Assembly (NCBI GenBank): GCA_027858865.1
Contig: JAQIBW010000179.1
Coordinates: 1 to 5,523, forward strand
Origin: Sulfurimonas sp.
GTDB taxonomy: Bacteria > Campylobacterota > Campylobacteria > Campylobacterales > Sulfurimonadaceae
DNA: 5,523 nucleotides
Direction: 5' to 3'
The translations under genes were made by a program, and so were the position numbers. The notes under the pieces are model-generated. The model saw only the letters and a program-made list of their open reading frames with translations, was not told where the DNA came from and ran no database searches. Shown piece after piece: positions 1-5,515 of the stretch (position 1 is its first letter; each line of letters begins with the position of its first letter).

Positions 1-2
1 AT

Positions 3-284
3 GATGAGGTTATTAAAAGATCAAAAATTCTCATAACGGCATCTCCTCAAGCAGCTTTAGAAAATCTAGCATCTGGCGGAAAACCTATTTTTATACACAG
101 ATATGATTATCCAACAGATTTTCAAGAATTGTTTAAGAAACTTAACATTCCAATCGTTGAAAACTACGAAAATAGGCAACTACTGACAATTTTAGAAGGC
201 CTTGAAAAACACGAGTATTACAAAGTGGAACATAATAGTGAAAAATTAAGTGAATTTATAAAAGAGAGCTTAATTTATAAATAA
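3..284 (+). CDS. 3' end of an unrecognised protein, possibly GT-B-like (partial)
   Basis: An open frame enters from the left edge and runs about 93 codons to a TAA at 282-284; the N-terminus is outside the window. The visible part begins DEVIKRSKILITASPQAALE and continues with a GGKPIFIHRYDYP segment and a charged, helical tail ending SLIYK. The order of hydrophobic strand, small-residue turn, helix (AALENLA), then strand (KPIFI) resembles the C-terminal Rossmann half of GT-B glycosyltransferases or related nucleotide-sugar enzymes, where an 'E-x-x-A-x-G-x-P' stretch contacts the nucleotide sugar. That is only a fold-level impression; no diagnostic motif is present and I give no function. Low GC and Lys/Ile-rich codon use match the rest of the window. 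It is probably separate from petABC, because a promoter lies in the 56-base gap that follows. Confidence 0.7.
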   Translation, partial: DEVIKRSKILITASPQAALENLASGGKPIFIHRYDYPTDFQELFKKLNIPIVENYENRQLLTILEGLEKHEYYKVEHNSEKLSEFIKESLIYK

Positions 285-294
285 TTAAAAGTAA

Positions 295-330
295 TTTAGT
301 GTATAATTTTGCTTTAAAATTCACACTAAA
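295..330. repeat. AT-rich inverted repeat around the petA promoter
   Basis: The outer arms TTTAGTGT (295-302) and ACACTAAA (323-330) are exact reverse complements. The inner arms AATTTT (305-310) and AAAATT (316-321) are too, around a GCTTT loop (311-315). The only asymmetry is AT (303-304) against C (322). The -10 box TATAAT is part of the left arm. The dyad could be an operator. It is less likely a terminator of the upstream gene, because no T-run follows it. Confidence 0.6.
302..307 (+). promoter_or_regulatory. Candidate -10 box of the petABC promoter
   Basis: A perfect TATAAT lies 33 bases before the petA start codon, which would give a 5' UTR of roughly 25-28 bases. The DNA upstream is AT-rich with no convincing TTGACA, as is usual for sigma-70 promoters in Campylobacterota. 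It is the only good promoter-like sequence between the upstream gene and petA, so it probably drives all three pet genes. Confidence 0.6.
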
Positions 331-340
331 GTGAGCAAAT

Positions 341-871
341 ATGGAAAATAATAGCCGTAGAGGTTTTATGGGGAAAGCATTTGGTGCTGTAGCGGCAGTA
401 GGTGCAGTAGGTTCATTAGTTGCAATGAAAAAGAGTTTGGATCCGTTACCAAGTGTAAAAGCAGCCGGTTTTACAACTCTAGATATGAGTATGTATGAAG
501 AGGGACTGATGATTACTGAGAAATGGAGAGGGAAACCTATCTTCGTTTTAAAACAATCATCTGAAATGTTAACAAAAGCAAAAGAAAATCCAAAAGATAT
601 TGAGAGACTTATTGAAGTTGCTGGTTCTCATTATATGGTTTGTGTTGGACTTTGTACACATTTAGGATGTATCCCAGCTTTTAGACCAGAGTCAAATGAT
701 TTTAAATGTGCTTGTCATGGTGGTGAATTTGATGCATCAGGTGCAGTTCAAATGCTTCCACCACCAAGAGGTTTTGATATACCTCCATTTAGAATTGATG
801 GGAATAAGTTAGTACTTGGTGAAGCTGGTCCAGAGTGGCAAGCTATGAAAGACAATGGCATAACGCTGTAA
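341..871 (+). CDS. petA: Ubiquinol-cytochrome c reductase, Rieske iron-sulfur subunit
   Basis: This is the [2Fe-2S] subunit of the bc1 complex (complex III); it takes one electron from quinol at the Qo site of PetB and passes it to the cytochrome c subunit on the periplasmic side. Both Rieske boxes are intact: CTHLGC at residues 105-110 and CACHGG at 123-128. C105, H107, C123 and H126 are the expected cluster ligands, and C110 with C125 the expected disulfide. The Pro-rich loop follows at about 140-142. The N-terminus carries a twin-arginine motif, SRRGFMG (residues 5-11), before a hydrophobic Ala/Gly/Val stretch (12-29), the usual Tat-dependent uncleaved anchor. The start is fixed, because an in-frame TGA lies at 332-334 and the next Met would cut the Tat motif. 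The ribosome binding site is weak (GTGAG at 331-335). The 176-residue length is normal for the family. It is the first gene of petABC, 16 bases before petB. Confidence 0.97.
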   Translation: MENNSRRGFMGKAFGAVAAVGAVGSLVAMKKSLDPLPSVKAAGFTTLDMSMYEEGLMITEKWRGKPIFVLKQSSEMLTKAKENPKDIERLIEVAGSHYMVCVGLCTHLGCIPAFRPESNDFKCACHGGEFDASGAVQMLPPPRGFDIPPFRIDGNKLVLGEAGPEWQAMKDNGITL

Positions 872-887
872 ATTAGGGGGAGAATAA

Positions 888-2105
888 ATGGCACATTTTA
901 CAAAGGCGACAAGTGTTAAGGATTGGTTAGACCAACGATTAGCAGTTAATAAATTAGAAAAAGTTATGATGTCGGAGTATTGGATTCCGAAAAATATTAA
1001 CTTTTTATGGGCGATGGGTATGGTTCTTGTAATCACTTTCGTACTACTTGTAGTTTCTGGTATATTTTTATTGATGTACTACGTACCAACAACAGCAGAA
1101 GCATTCAATAGTGTAAACTATACTATTATGAGAGAAGTTGACTTTGGTTGGTTATGGAGACATGTACACGGTGTTGCGGCATCTGTAGTATTTTTAATCA
1201 TCTATATTCACATGTTTACAGGTATATATTATGGTTCATATAAGAAGGGTCGTGAGTTAATTTGGATTTCTGGTATGCTTCTTTTTATTACATTTTCAGC
1301 TGAAGCATTCTCTGGTTATATGTTACCTTGGGGACAAATGAGTTACTGGGCTGGTATGGTTATTACTAATCTTTTCTCTGGTGGTTCTTTACATGCAGAT
1401 GGACTTGTTGAGTGGATTCGTGGGGATTATGTTCCTGCTCAAGCATTTTTAGGTCGTTTCTTTATGTTACACGTACTTCTTCTTCCATTGGCTATCATGG
1501 GTCTAATCGGACTTCACTTCGGTGCACTTCGTATTCCACATGTTAATAACCAAGATGGTGAAGAGATTGATTTTGACAAGGAATCTAAAAAATATTTAGA
1601 TGGGGATAAAGCTGGTTCAAAAGTAATGAGATTTGCAAATGACTTTATGTCTAAAGATATGATGGTTGTTGGTATTTTCTTAATTTTCTTCTTTTATTTA
1701 GTATTTTATAACTATGGTTTTGCAATGGACCCAGTTAACTTTGATCCTGCAGATGGTCTTAAGACACCGACACATATCTACCCTGAGTGGTATTTCTTAT
1801 GGTCTTATGAGATTCTTCGTCCGTTTAATATTGATTTAGGTCTAGTACTATTTGGTTTTGCTCAAGTTATCTTTGTTCTTTTACCATTTTTAGACAGAAG
1901 CCCAAATACATGTGCTGCGAATCGTCGTGGAAAAGCTTTTTCTATCTGGTTCTGGTTAATGCTTGTGAATATGATTGTTCTTACGGCTATGGGAAAACTA
2001 CCTCCTGAAGGTATATTTAGTACAATCGGCTTAGTTGCAGCGATAGTGTTTGTTGTTCAGTGGTTAGCACTTCCAATAATCACATCGATGGAAAAAAAGG
2101 TATAA
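888..2105 (+). CDS. petB: Ubiquinol-cytochrome c reductase, cytochrome b subunit
   Basis: This is the membrane core of complex III, binding two b hemes and the Qo and Qi quinone sites. At 405 residues it is a full-length, unsplit bc1-type cytochrome b with about eight membrane helices. Heme ligands are H94 and H108 in the second helix (WRHVHG...YIHMF) and H195 and H210 in the fourth. The Qo site is canonical: GYMLPWGQMSYWAG at 143-156 and PEWY at 299-302. The two His of the fourth helix are 15 positions apart, as in cytochrome b6, whereas mitochondrial and alphaproteobacterial cytochrome b has 14; an extra residue sits before P200. A hydrophilic loop of about 40 residues (217-257) joins the N-terminal four-helix bundle to the C-terminal half. 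A strong Shine-Dalgarno, AGGGGGA at 875-881, supports the ATG start. It is translated between petA and petC in one operon. Confidence 0.98.
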   Translation: MAHFTKATSVKDWLDQRLAVNKLEKVMMSEYWIPKNINFLWAMGMVLVITFVLLVVSGIFLLMYYVPTTAEAFNSVNYTIMREVDFGWLWRHVHGVAASVVFLIIYIHMFTGIYYGSYKKGRELIWISGMLLFITFSAEAFSGYMLPWGQMSYWAGMVITNLFSGGSLHADGLVEWIRGDYVPAQAFLGRFFMLHVLLLPLAIMGLIGLHFGALRIPHVNNQDGEEIDFDKESKKYLDGDKAGSKVMRFANDFMSKDMMVVGIFLIFFFYLVFYNYGFAMDPVNFDPADGLKTPTHIYPEWYFLWSYEILRPFNIDLGLVLFGFAQVIFVLLPFLDRSPNTCAANRRGKAFSIWFWLMLVNMIVLTAMGKLPPEGIFSTIGLVAAIVFVVQWLALPIITSMEKKV

Positions 2106-2115
2106 GGATAAAGAA

Positions 2116-3060
2116 ATGAAAAATAAAGAACCATTAATATTAGCAGTTGTTATCTTCTTTACACTTGTAACTTATTATCTTGTTGAGCCATATGCTCACC
2201 ATGTAATGCACAAGCATGTAGAGAGTGAACATTTTGCATATGCAGATTTACCTGCAATAACAAAAACAGGAAATGCCGAGAATGGTAAAGAGTTAGTGAC
2301 AAATGCTGGTTGTACAGGATGTCACTCAATAGATGTAGCTGGTATGCCAGCTCCAATGGACGCAGTTATGGCGGCTCAAAGTTATGGTGTTAACCCACCA
2401 GATTTAAGTAATGTAGGGGTAATATTAGATGCTAAATTTTTAGCTGACTTAATCAAAAACCCTGCACACGCTCTAAATGTTGAACATAAGTTTGACGTAT
2501 CTAAAGGTCAAATGCATCCAATGGTTCCTTTTTATGGAATGGGTGGAGACATAGACCAAGAGATTGCTGATATGGTAGCTTACTTACAGTCAATCGCTAT
2601 TAGTCCTGATGAGGTAACTCCTGCAATGGCATTTGAAAATGCTTGTGGTAGATGTCATGCTGTTGGTTATGAAAAATGGACTCAGATTGGTACTAAACCA
2701 GCATTTAAGCATGAAAAAGATGGATTGGCATTTGATATTAAAGTCATGGAGTATCAAGATTCACTTAAAGCTTATATGGGTAAATTACCACCGGATTTAA
2801 GTATGTACATTCGTTCTCGTAATGAGCACTTTATATCTACTTTAGTTGAAAATCCTCAAAACCACCTAGCTGGTACAGCTATGCCTCGTGTTGGTGTAAC
2901 AGCAGAGTCTATGGATAAAATTATTGAGCATATGGAAAATGCTGGTGATACTAAGCGTCACGAAAGAGAAGCAATTGGTAAAAATGTAATGATATACATC
3001 GTTATATTCGCTATCTTCGCTCTTCTTTGGAAAAAACAAGTGTGGAGAGACCTTCACTAA
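2116..3060 (+). CDS. petC: bc1 complex diheme cytochrome c subunit
   Basis: This subunit replaces the single-heme cytochrome c1 of mitochondria and takes electrons from the Rieske protein on the periplasmic side. It has two heme c sites, CTGCH (residues 66-70) and CGRCH (177-181). Likely distal Met ligands are in HPMVPFYGM (M136, or M133) and GTAMPRVG (M256). The two domains look like an old duplication: each has PPDLS (94-98 and 225-229) followed by a matching F-(L/I)-x-x-L-(I/V)-x-N-P helix, FLADLIKNP and FISTLVENP. A hydrophobic segment at residues 7-22 looks like an uncleaved N-terminal anchor, and a second at 289-305 is followed by a basic end, so both termini would lie in the cytoplasm. 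The Shine-Dalgarno AAGGA at 2104-2108 overlaps the petB stop codon, which suggests translational coupling. Diheme PetC proteins are known from Helicobacter and Campylobacter. Confidence 0.96.
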   Translation: MKNKEPLILAVVIFFTLVTYYLVEPYAHHVMHKHVESEHFAYADLPAITKTGNAENGKELVTNAGCTGCHSIDVAGMPAPMDAVMAAQSYGVNPPDLSNVGVILDAKFLADLIKNPAHALNVEHKFDVSKGQMHPMVPFYGMGGDIDQEIADMVAYLQSIAISPDEVTPAMAFENACGRCHAVGYEKWTQIGTKPAFKHEKDGLAFDIKVMEYQDSLKAYMGKLPPDLSMYIRSRNEHFISTLVENPQNHLAGTAMPRVGVTAESMDKIIEHMENAGDTKRHEREAIGKNVMIYIVIFAIFALLWKKQVWRDLH

Positions 3061-3067
3061 ATAGTCC

Positions 3068-3091
3068 GATAAAGGAACTCGTTCCTTTATC
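3068..3091. repeat. Perfect inverted repeat just after petC
   Basis: Arms GATAAAGGAAC (3068-3078) and GTTCCTTTATC (3081-3091) are exact reverse complements around a 2-base centre, so the RNA hairpin would have about ten pairs and a four-base loop. It starts 8 bases after the petC stop codon. No T-run follows (CTCGCTTGTG), so it is not a classical terminator. It could protect the petABC mRNA 3' end or be a palindromic repeat. Confidence 0.75.
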
Positions 3092-3229
3092 TCGCTTGTG
3101 CCGTCTAAAGAAACATTTGCTTCGCAAAGCGATTCTCTTGTTTTGAGGCGACTCAGCGTGGAGAATGCCATGTGTTAGCATTCCTAAAAGCTTGCTTCTT
3201 ATAGAGGCAGATTAATGTTTTGAACTTTC
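3092..3229. other. Structured non-coding stretch between petC and its terminator
   Basis: No convincing gene lies here, but the DNA is less AT-rich than its surroundings and holds several inverted repeats. TTTGC/GCAAA (3116-3120 and 3124-3128) forms a small hairpin. GAGAATGC (3161-3168) can pair upstream with GCGATTCTC (3129-3137, one bulged G), or its last six bases can pair downstream with GCATTC (3178-3183); these two folds exclude each other. It could be a long structured 3' UTR of petABC, a small RNA released from that transcript, or a dispersed repeat. I see no clear promoter inside it. Confidence 0.45.
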
Positions 3230-3264
3230 AAAGGCTAGGACTTTTTGTCTTAGCCTTTTTTTTT
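3230..3264 (+). terminator. Rho-independent terminator after petABC
   Basis: The arm AAAGGCTAGGAC (3230-3241) pairs with GTCTTAGCCTTT (3247-3258) through 12 pairs, including one G-U, around a TTTTT loop. A run of nine T (3256-3264) follows directly. It is the strongest terminator in the window and lies about 170-200 bases after petC, so the pet transcript probably has a long 3' UTR. Read from the minus strand it has an A-C mismatch and only three T, so it should act poorly on the convergent RDD gene. Confidence 0.9.
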
Positions 3265-3285
3265 GCCAAATTTTCTAGCTCTTTC

Positions 3286-3313
3286 TAGTTCCATCTCTCC
3301 CGAGGTGGAACTA
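3286..3313. repeat. Long hairpin-forming inverted repeat
   Basis: TAGTTCCATCTC (3286-3297) pairs with GAGGTGGAACTA (3302-3313) through 12 positions with one T-G wobble, around a TCCC loop. GAGGTGG (3302-3308) is also an exact reverse complement of CCACCTC at 3339-3345, so a second fold that excludes the first is possible. It lies between the pet terminator and the REP-like repeat and has no T-run on the plus strand. Confidence 0.7.
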
Positions 3314-3323
3314 ATCATTTCCC

Positions 3324-3371
3324 CGTCATTGCAAGTCACCACCTCCGTCATTGCGAGGAACGAAGCAATCT
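3324..3371. repeat. REP-like intergenic repeat with two CGTCATTGC cores
   Basis: CGTCATTGC occurs twice, at 3324-3332 and 3346-3354, exactly 22 bases apart. The second copy continues CGAGGAACGAAGCAATCT, so ATTGC (3350-3354) and GCAAT (3365-3369) form a short dyad. From memory, sequences with a GTCATTGCGAG...GAAGCAATC core recur as dispersed intergenic repeats in many unrelated bacterial genomes. The repeat ends two bases before the stop codon of the RDD gene. No transposase or coding capacity is associated with it. Confidence 0.6.
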
Positions 3372-3373
3372 AG

Positions 3374-3844
3374 CTAGTTCTGTTTTTTCTCTACAACAAC
3401 AATAGTCCCACTTAACAAATCATGCAAACCTTTTCTGTCTTTTCTGTAAAATGGAAGAAATAGTCCTAAAAGCGTAGTAGCAGTAAACAAAAATGCTACA
3501 AATCTAAAAGCTGCTTTAAAAAAACCAATATGCTCACCGGTCTTATCATCTACTACTTTCATCTCATAAGCTTTTTTACCAGGAGTATGACCAAACTTAC
3601 TAAGTAGTATTGCGTATATTAGTCCATACAATGTCACTCCTAGAAGTGGTGCAATCTCTGATGATTGAAAATCATCTTTTCCATCCATTATAATGTAAGC
3701 AGTTACATATAGTATAGGAGCGTATATCATAAACATATCTGTAATGAATGCTTTTACTCTATCTACATACCTAGCATATACATACTTCGGCTTTGGCTCA
3801 TCATGTGTGTTTTTTTTCTTTTTTTTAATATCTCTGAATCTCAT
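3374..3844 (-). CDS. RDD family membrane protein
   Basis: A 156-residue protein matching the RDD family, small membrane proteins of mostly unknown role (some have been linked to ion or compatible-solute transport). The N-terminus is very basic and polar (KKKKKN at 7-12), followed by three likely membrane helices at about 34-53, 64-83 and 110-131. Family signatures are R29, A32 and D36 in DRVKAFITDMF, the GHTPGKKAYEMKVVD segment (85-99), and RKDRKGLHDLLSGTIVV near the C-terminus (134-150). The length is typical and it looks intact. The start codon at 3844 is the only sensible one, because the next Met (residue 37) lies inside the first helix. No Shine-Dalgarno precedes it. Two A8 tracts lie in codons 7-12. 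It is convergent with petABC, divergent from the porin, and shows no functional link to either. Confidence 0.92.
   Translation of the reverse strand: MRFRDIKKKKKNTHDEPKPKYVYARYVDRVKAFITDMFMIYAPILYVTAYIIMDGKDDFQSSEIAPLLGVTLYGLIYAILLSKFGHTPGKKAYEMKVVDDKTGEHIGFFKAAFRFVAFLFTATTLLGLFLPFYRKDRKGLHDLLSGTIVVVEKKQN
3810..3826 (-). repeat. Two A8 homopolymer tracts in the RDD gene start
   Basis: On the coding strand, A8, a single G, and A8 run through codons 7-12 and encode a string of five Lys and an Asn. Tracts of this length are prone to polymerase slippage. A one-base change here would shift the frame before any conserved residue and switch the gene off. Confidence 0.8.
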
Positions 3845-3850
3845 ATACTG

Positions 3851-3859
3851 ATTATATCA
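3851..3859 (-). promoter_or_regulatory. Extended -10 promoter of the RDD gene
   Basis: On the minus strand, TGATATAAT reads as an extended -10 (TG-N-TATAAT). The hexamer at 3856-3851 ends only 6 bases before the A of the RDD start codon, so transcription should begin at or next to the ATG. That would give a leaderless or nearly leaderless mRNA, which fits the absence of a ribosome binding site. Confidence 0.5.
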
Positions 3860-3961
3860 AATTAATTCTTTGGCTTAAGTTTATGAAGCATTCTGAAAGT
3901 TTTATGCTAAATATACGTAAATTAACGATAAATTGCTCTATTAAGCCCCAAAAGTAAACAA

Positions 3962-3989
3962 TTGACTAATAAAAGCTATGGTTTAAACT
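3962..3989 (+). promoter_or_regulatory. Candidate distal promoter of the porin gene
   Basis: TTGACT (3962-3967), a good -35 match, is followed after 16 bases by TAAACT (3984-3989), a moderate -10 match. It would give a 5' UTR of about 130 bases. It is one of two alternatives in this AT-rich intergenic region (3845-4128), which holds no gene that I can see. Confidence 0.35.
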
Positions 3990-4009
3990 TAATTTAAAAA
4001 TTACCTTTG

Positions 4010-4015
4010 TACAAT
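4010..4015 (+). promoter_or_regulatory. Candidate proximal -10 box of the porin gene
   Basis: TACAAT, one mismatch from consensus, lies in AT-rich DNA with no clear -35. Transcription would start near 4022, about 10 bases before the first pairing element of the 5'-UTR structure, so the whole structure would be in the mRNA leader. Confidence 0.4.
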
Positions 4016-4031
4016 ACATAGTCTCAAAATG

Positions 4032-4090
4032 TATCACACTATGAGAAGTGATAGTGGAAGAACAGATTCTGTTACTCTGCTATCACTTCT
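4032..4090 (+). promoter_or_regulatory. Structured 5' leader of the porin mRNA with alternative stems
   Basis: AGAAGTGATAG (4044-4054) and CTATCACTTCT (4080-4090) are exact reverse complements and form an 11-pair outer stem. Inside it, AACAG (4061-4065) and CTGTT (4069-4073) form a small inner stem. The left arm can instead pair upstream: GTGATA (4048-4053) with TATCAC (4032-4037), or ATAGTG (4051-4056) with CACTAT (4037-4042). The structure ends 26 bases before the Shine-Dalgarno AGGAGA (4117-4122). No long T-run follows, so termination is unlikely. It may stabilise the mRNA, as leader hairpins do for ompA, or act as a regulatory switch; no known riboswitch class is recognised. Confidence 0.5.
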
Positions 4091-4128
4091 TTAAAGTGGT
4101 AACATTTAAAAAAAACAGGAGAATTAGA

Positions 4129-5448
4129 ATGAAAAAAACTTTAGTTTCTTTAGCGGCAGCGTCGTTAATTGTTACATCTGCAATGGCAGCTGACAAAGGT
4201 ATCGATATTGTAACAACTGGTCAAGCAGTTGTTTATTATGAAACACATGGTGACAACGGTAAAGGTTCAGCTGATATTTTTGATCAAAGTACATCAAATG
4301 CAAACTTTGGTGTTCAGTTAAATTTAGATGCTGATCTTAAAAACAACTTTACTTTTGGTTCTCAACTTACTTACTTAGGTACTGCAGTTTTAGAATAAAA
4401 TCTTGTTGGCGATGTTAAACAAGATGGTGGTGTTGTTTCAGGCACTAATGATTCAAGAGATCAAATCAATGTAACAAAAATCTTTATTGCTAAGAAAATT
4501 GGAAATACTACAGCTAAAATTGGTCGTCAAGAACTTCCTAAATCACTTTCTCCATTTGCTTTCTCAGAAGGTTGGAATGTATTCAAAAATACTTTTGACG
4601 CTGTTTTAGTTGTAAATAGTGATATCCCTGATACTACATTAGTTGGTGCATATGTTGGTGGTGGTAACTCAAGTACAGATATTAATACTCTTGGTAATTT
4701 AACTGCAAAAGCTAATACAGGTACTGTTGGTGGAGTTACTAATCTTGCAATTACAGATACAGCATATATGCTAACTGTTGCAAACAAGTCTATCCCAATG
4801 ACTGCTATTACACTTACTTATTACGATTTAGCTCAAGTAGCTGGTCTTGATAAAAGTAACAATGGTGCAACTGCAATATGGGGTGATGTTCAAGTAGCTG
4901 GTAAAGATTTACCAATGGGACTTCAAATTGGTCTTCAAGCTGGACAAATCAGTGGTGGTAAATTATCAGGTGTAGATGTTGCTACAACTACAGGTATGGG
5001 TGCTAAAGTTGCTTTAAAACCAATGGACGCTCTTACTTTAATTGCAGCTTATACGTCAGTTGATGGTGATGATAATAAAGCAAATCACGTACTTAAAAAT
5101 ACTGGTGGTATTAAAACACCTTTATATACTCAAATGTTATATAATCAAGATGCTATCGCTTTAGATGCAAATACTTTAATGATCAAAGGTGTTTATAACA
5201 CTGGTGATTACGGTAAGATTATAGCTCAATATGGTGCTACAACTGCTGGTAAATCTAATCTTATGAATAATACAGTTAATAATAAAGAAACTGATTATGG
5301 TGAGTTTGATTTAATCTATAAAGTAAAAGCTGGCGGTGTTCAATACTTCGCAGCATGGATTAACCGTTCTCGGAGCGAAGTTAATAATGCTACTGCAAAA
5401 ATTGATAATGATAATATAATCCGTGTTTGGGGTCGTTATAACTTCTAA
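4129..5448 (+). pseudogene. Outer-membrane porin interrupted by one in-frame stop codon
   Basis: This frame encodes a major outer-membrane porin of the type found in Sulfurimonas and relatives, a beta-barrel for passive uptake of small solutes. It begins with a Sec signal peptide, MKKTLVSLAAASLIVTSAMA, probably cleaved after residue 20, and ends in RVWGRYNF, with the C-terminal aromatic residue used in barrel assembly. Between lie alternating strands rich in Gly, Thr and Asn, and the segment GRQELPKSLSPFAFSEGWN near residue 132. The ATG at 4129 is supported by AGGAGA 6 bases upstream; a GTG further up (4048) lies inside the leader hairpin and would precede the signal peptide by 27 residues. 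The frame is broken only by TAA at 4396-4398 (codon 90); the next 349 codons are open with uniform composition. No ATG, GTG or TTG follows in frame until 4768, so restart would give no signal peptide. A recent nonsense mutation is most likely; sequencing error or readthrough are alternatives. Confidence 0.85.
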
Positions 5449-5492
5449 TAAGCACTTAGCTTAAAAGAAAAACGATACGTCGTTAAACCTCT

Positions 5493-5515
5493 TTCCTGCG
5501 TATAAAGCGCAGGAA
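5493..5515 (+). terminator. Hairpin after the porin, possible terminator
   Basis: TTCCTGCG (5493-5500) and CGCAGGAA (5508-5515) form a perfect 8-pair stem with a 7-base loop, 44 bases after the porin stop codon. The following bases (TATTCTGC) give only a weak T-run and the window ends there, so termination is plausible but unproven. A smaller dyad, AACGA/TCGTT (5471-5475 and 5480-5484), lies just upstream. Confidence 0.5.

Noticed and set aside
809..1036. Minus-strand open frame opposite the petA-petB junction
   Set aside because: It lies antisense to two certain genes and shows no recognisable protein features.
2159..2356. Minus-strand open frame inside petC
   Set aside because: It is fully antisense to petC, His/Leu-rich from complement bias, and has no motif.
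2866..3171. Minus-strand open frame across the petC end and the hairpin region
   Set aside because: Most of it is the antisense of petC, with no family motif and unlikely composition. It is a shadow frame.
3324..3354. Two CGTCATTGC copies as the start of a CRISPR array
   Set aside because: Only two 9-base copies, 22 bases apart start to start, leave a 13-base gap. There are no further units and no cas genes.
3872..3947. Inverted repeat GGCTTAA (3872-3878) and TTAAGCC (3941-3947)
   Set aside because: Only 7 bases, 62 bases apart, in AT-rich DNA, so chance is a sufficient explanation.
4048..4128. An N-terminal extension of the porin from a GTG at 4048
   Set aside because: It lies inside the leader hairpin, has no Shine-Dalgarno, and would put 27 residues before a complete signal peptide. 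ATG 4129 has AGGAGA at the right distance.
4527..4787. Minus-strand open frame inside the porin
   Set aside because: It is antisense to the continuous porin frame, with composition that mirrors Gly/Thr/Asn codons.
4768..5448. A separate gene starting at the ATG at 4768
   Set aside because: It is in the same frame as the porin start, has no ribosome binding site or signal peptide, and begins in the middle of a barrel strand. It is the back part of the interrupted porin.
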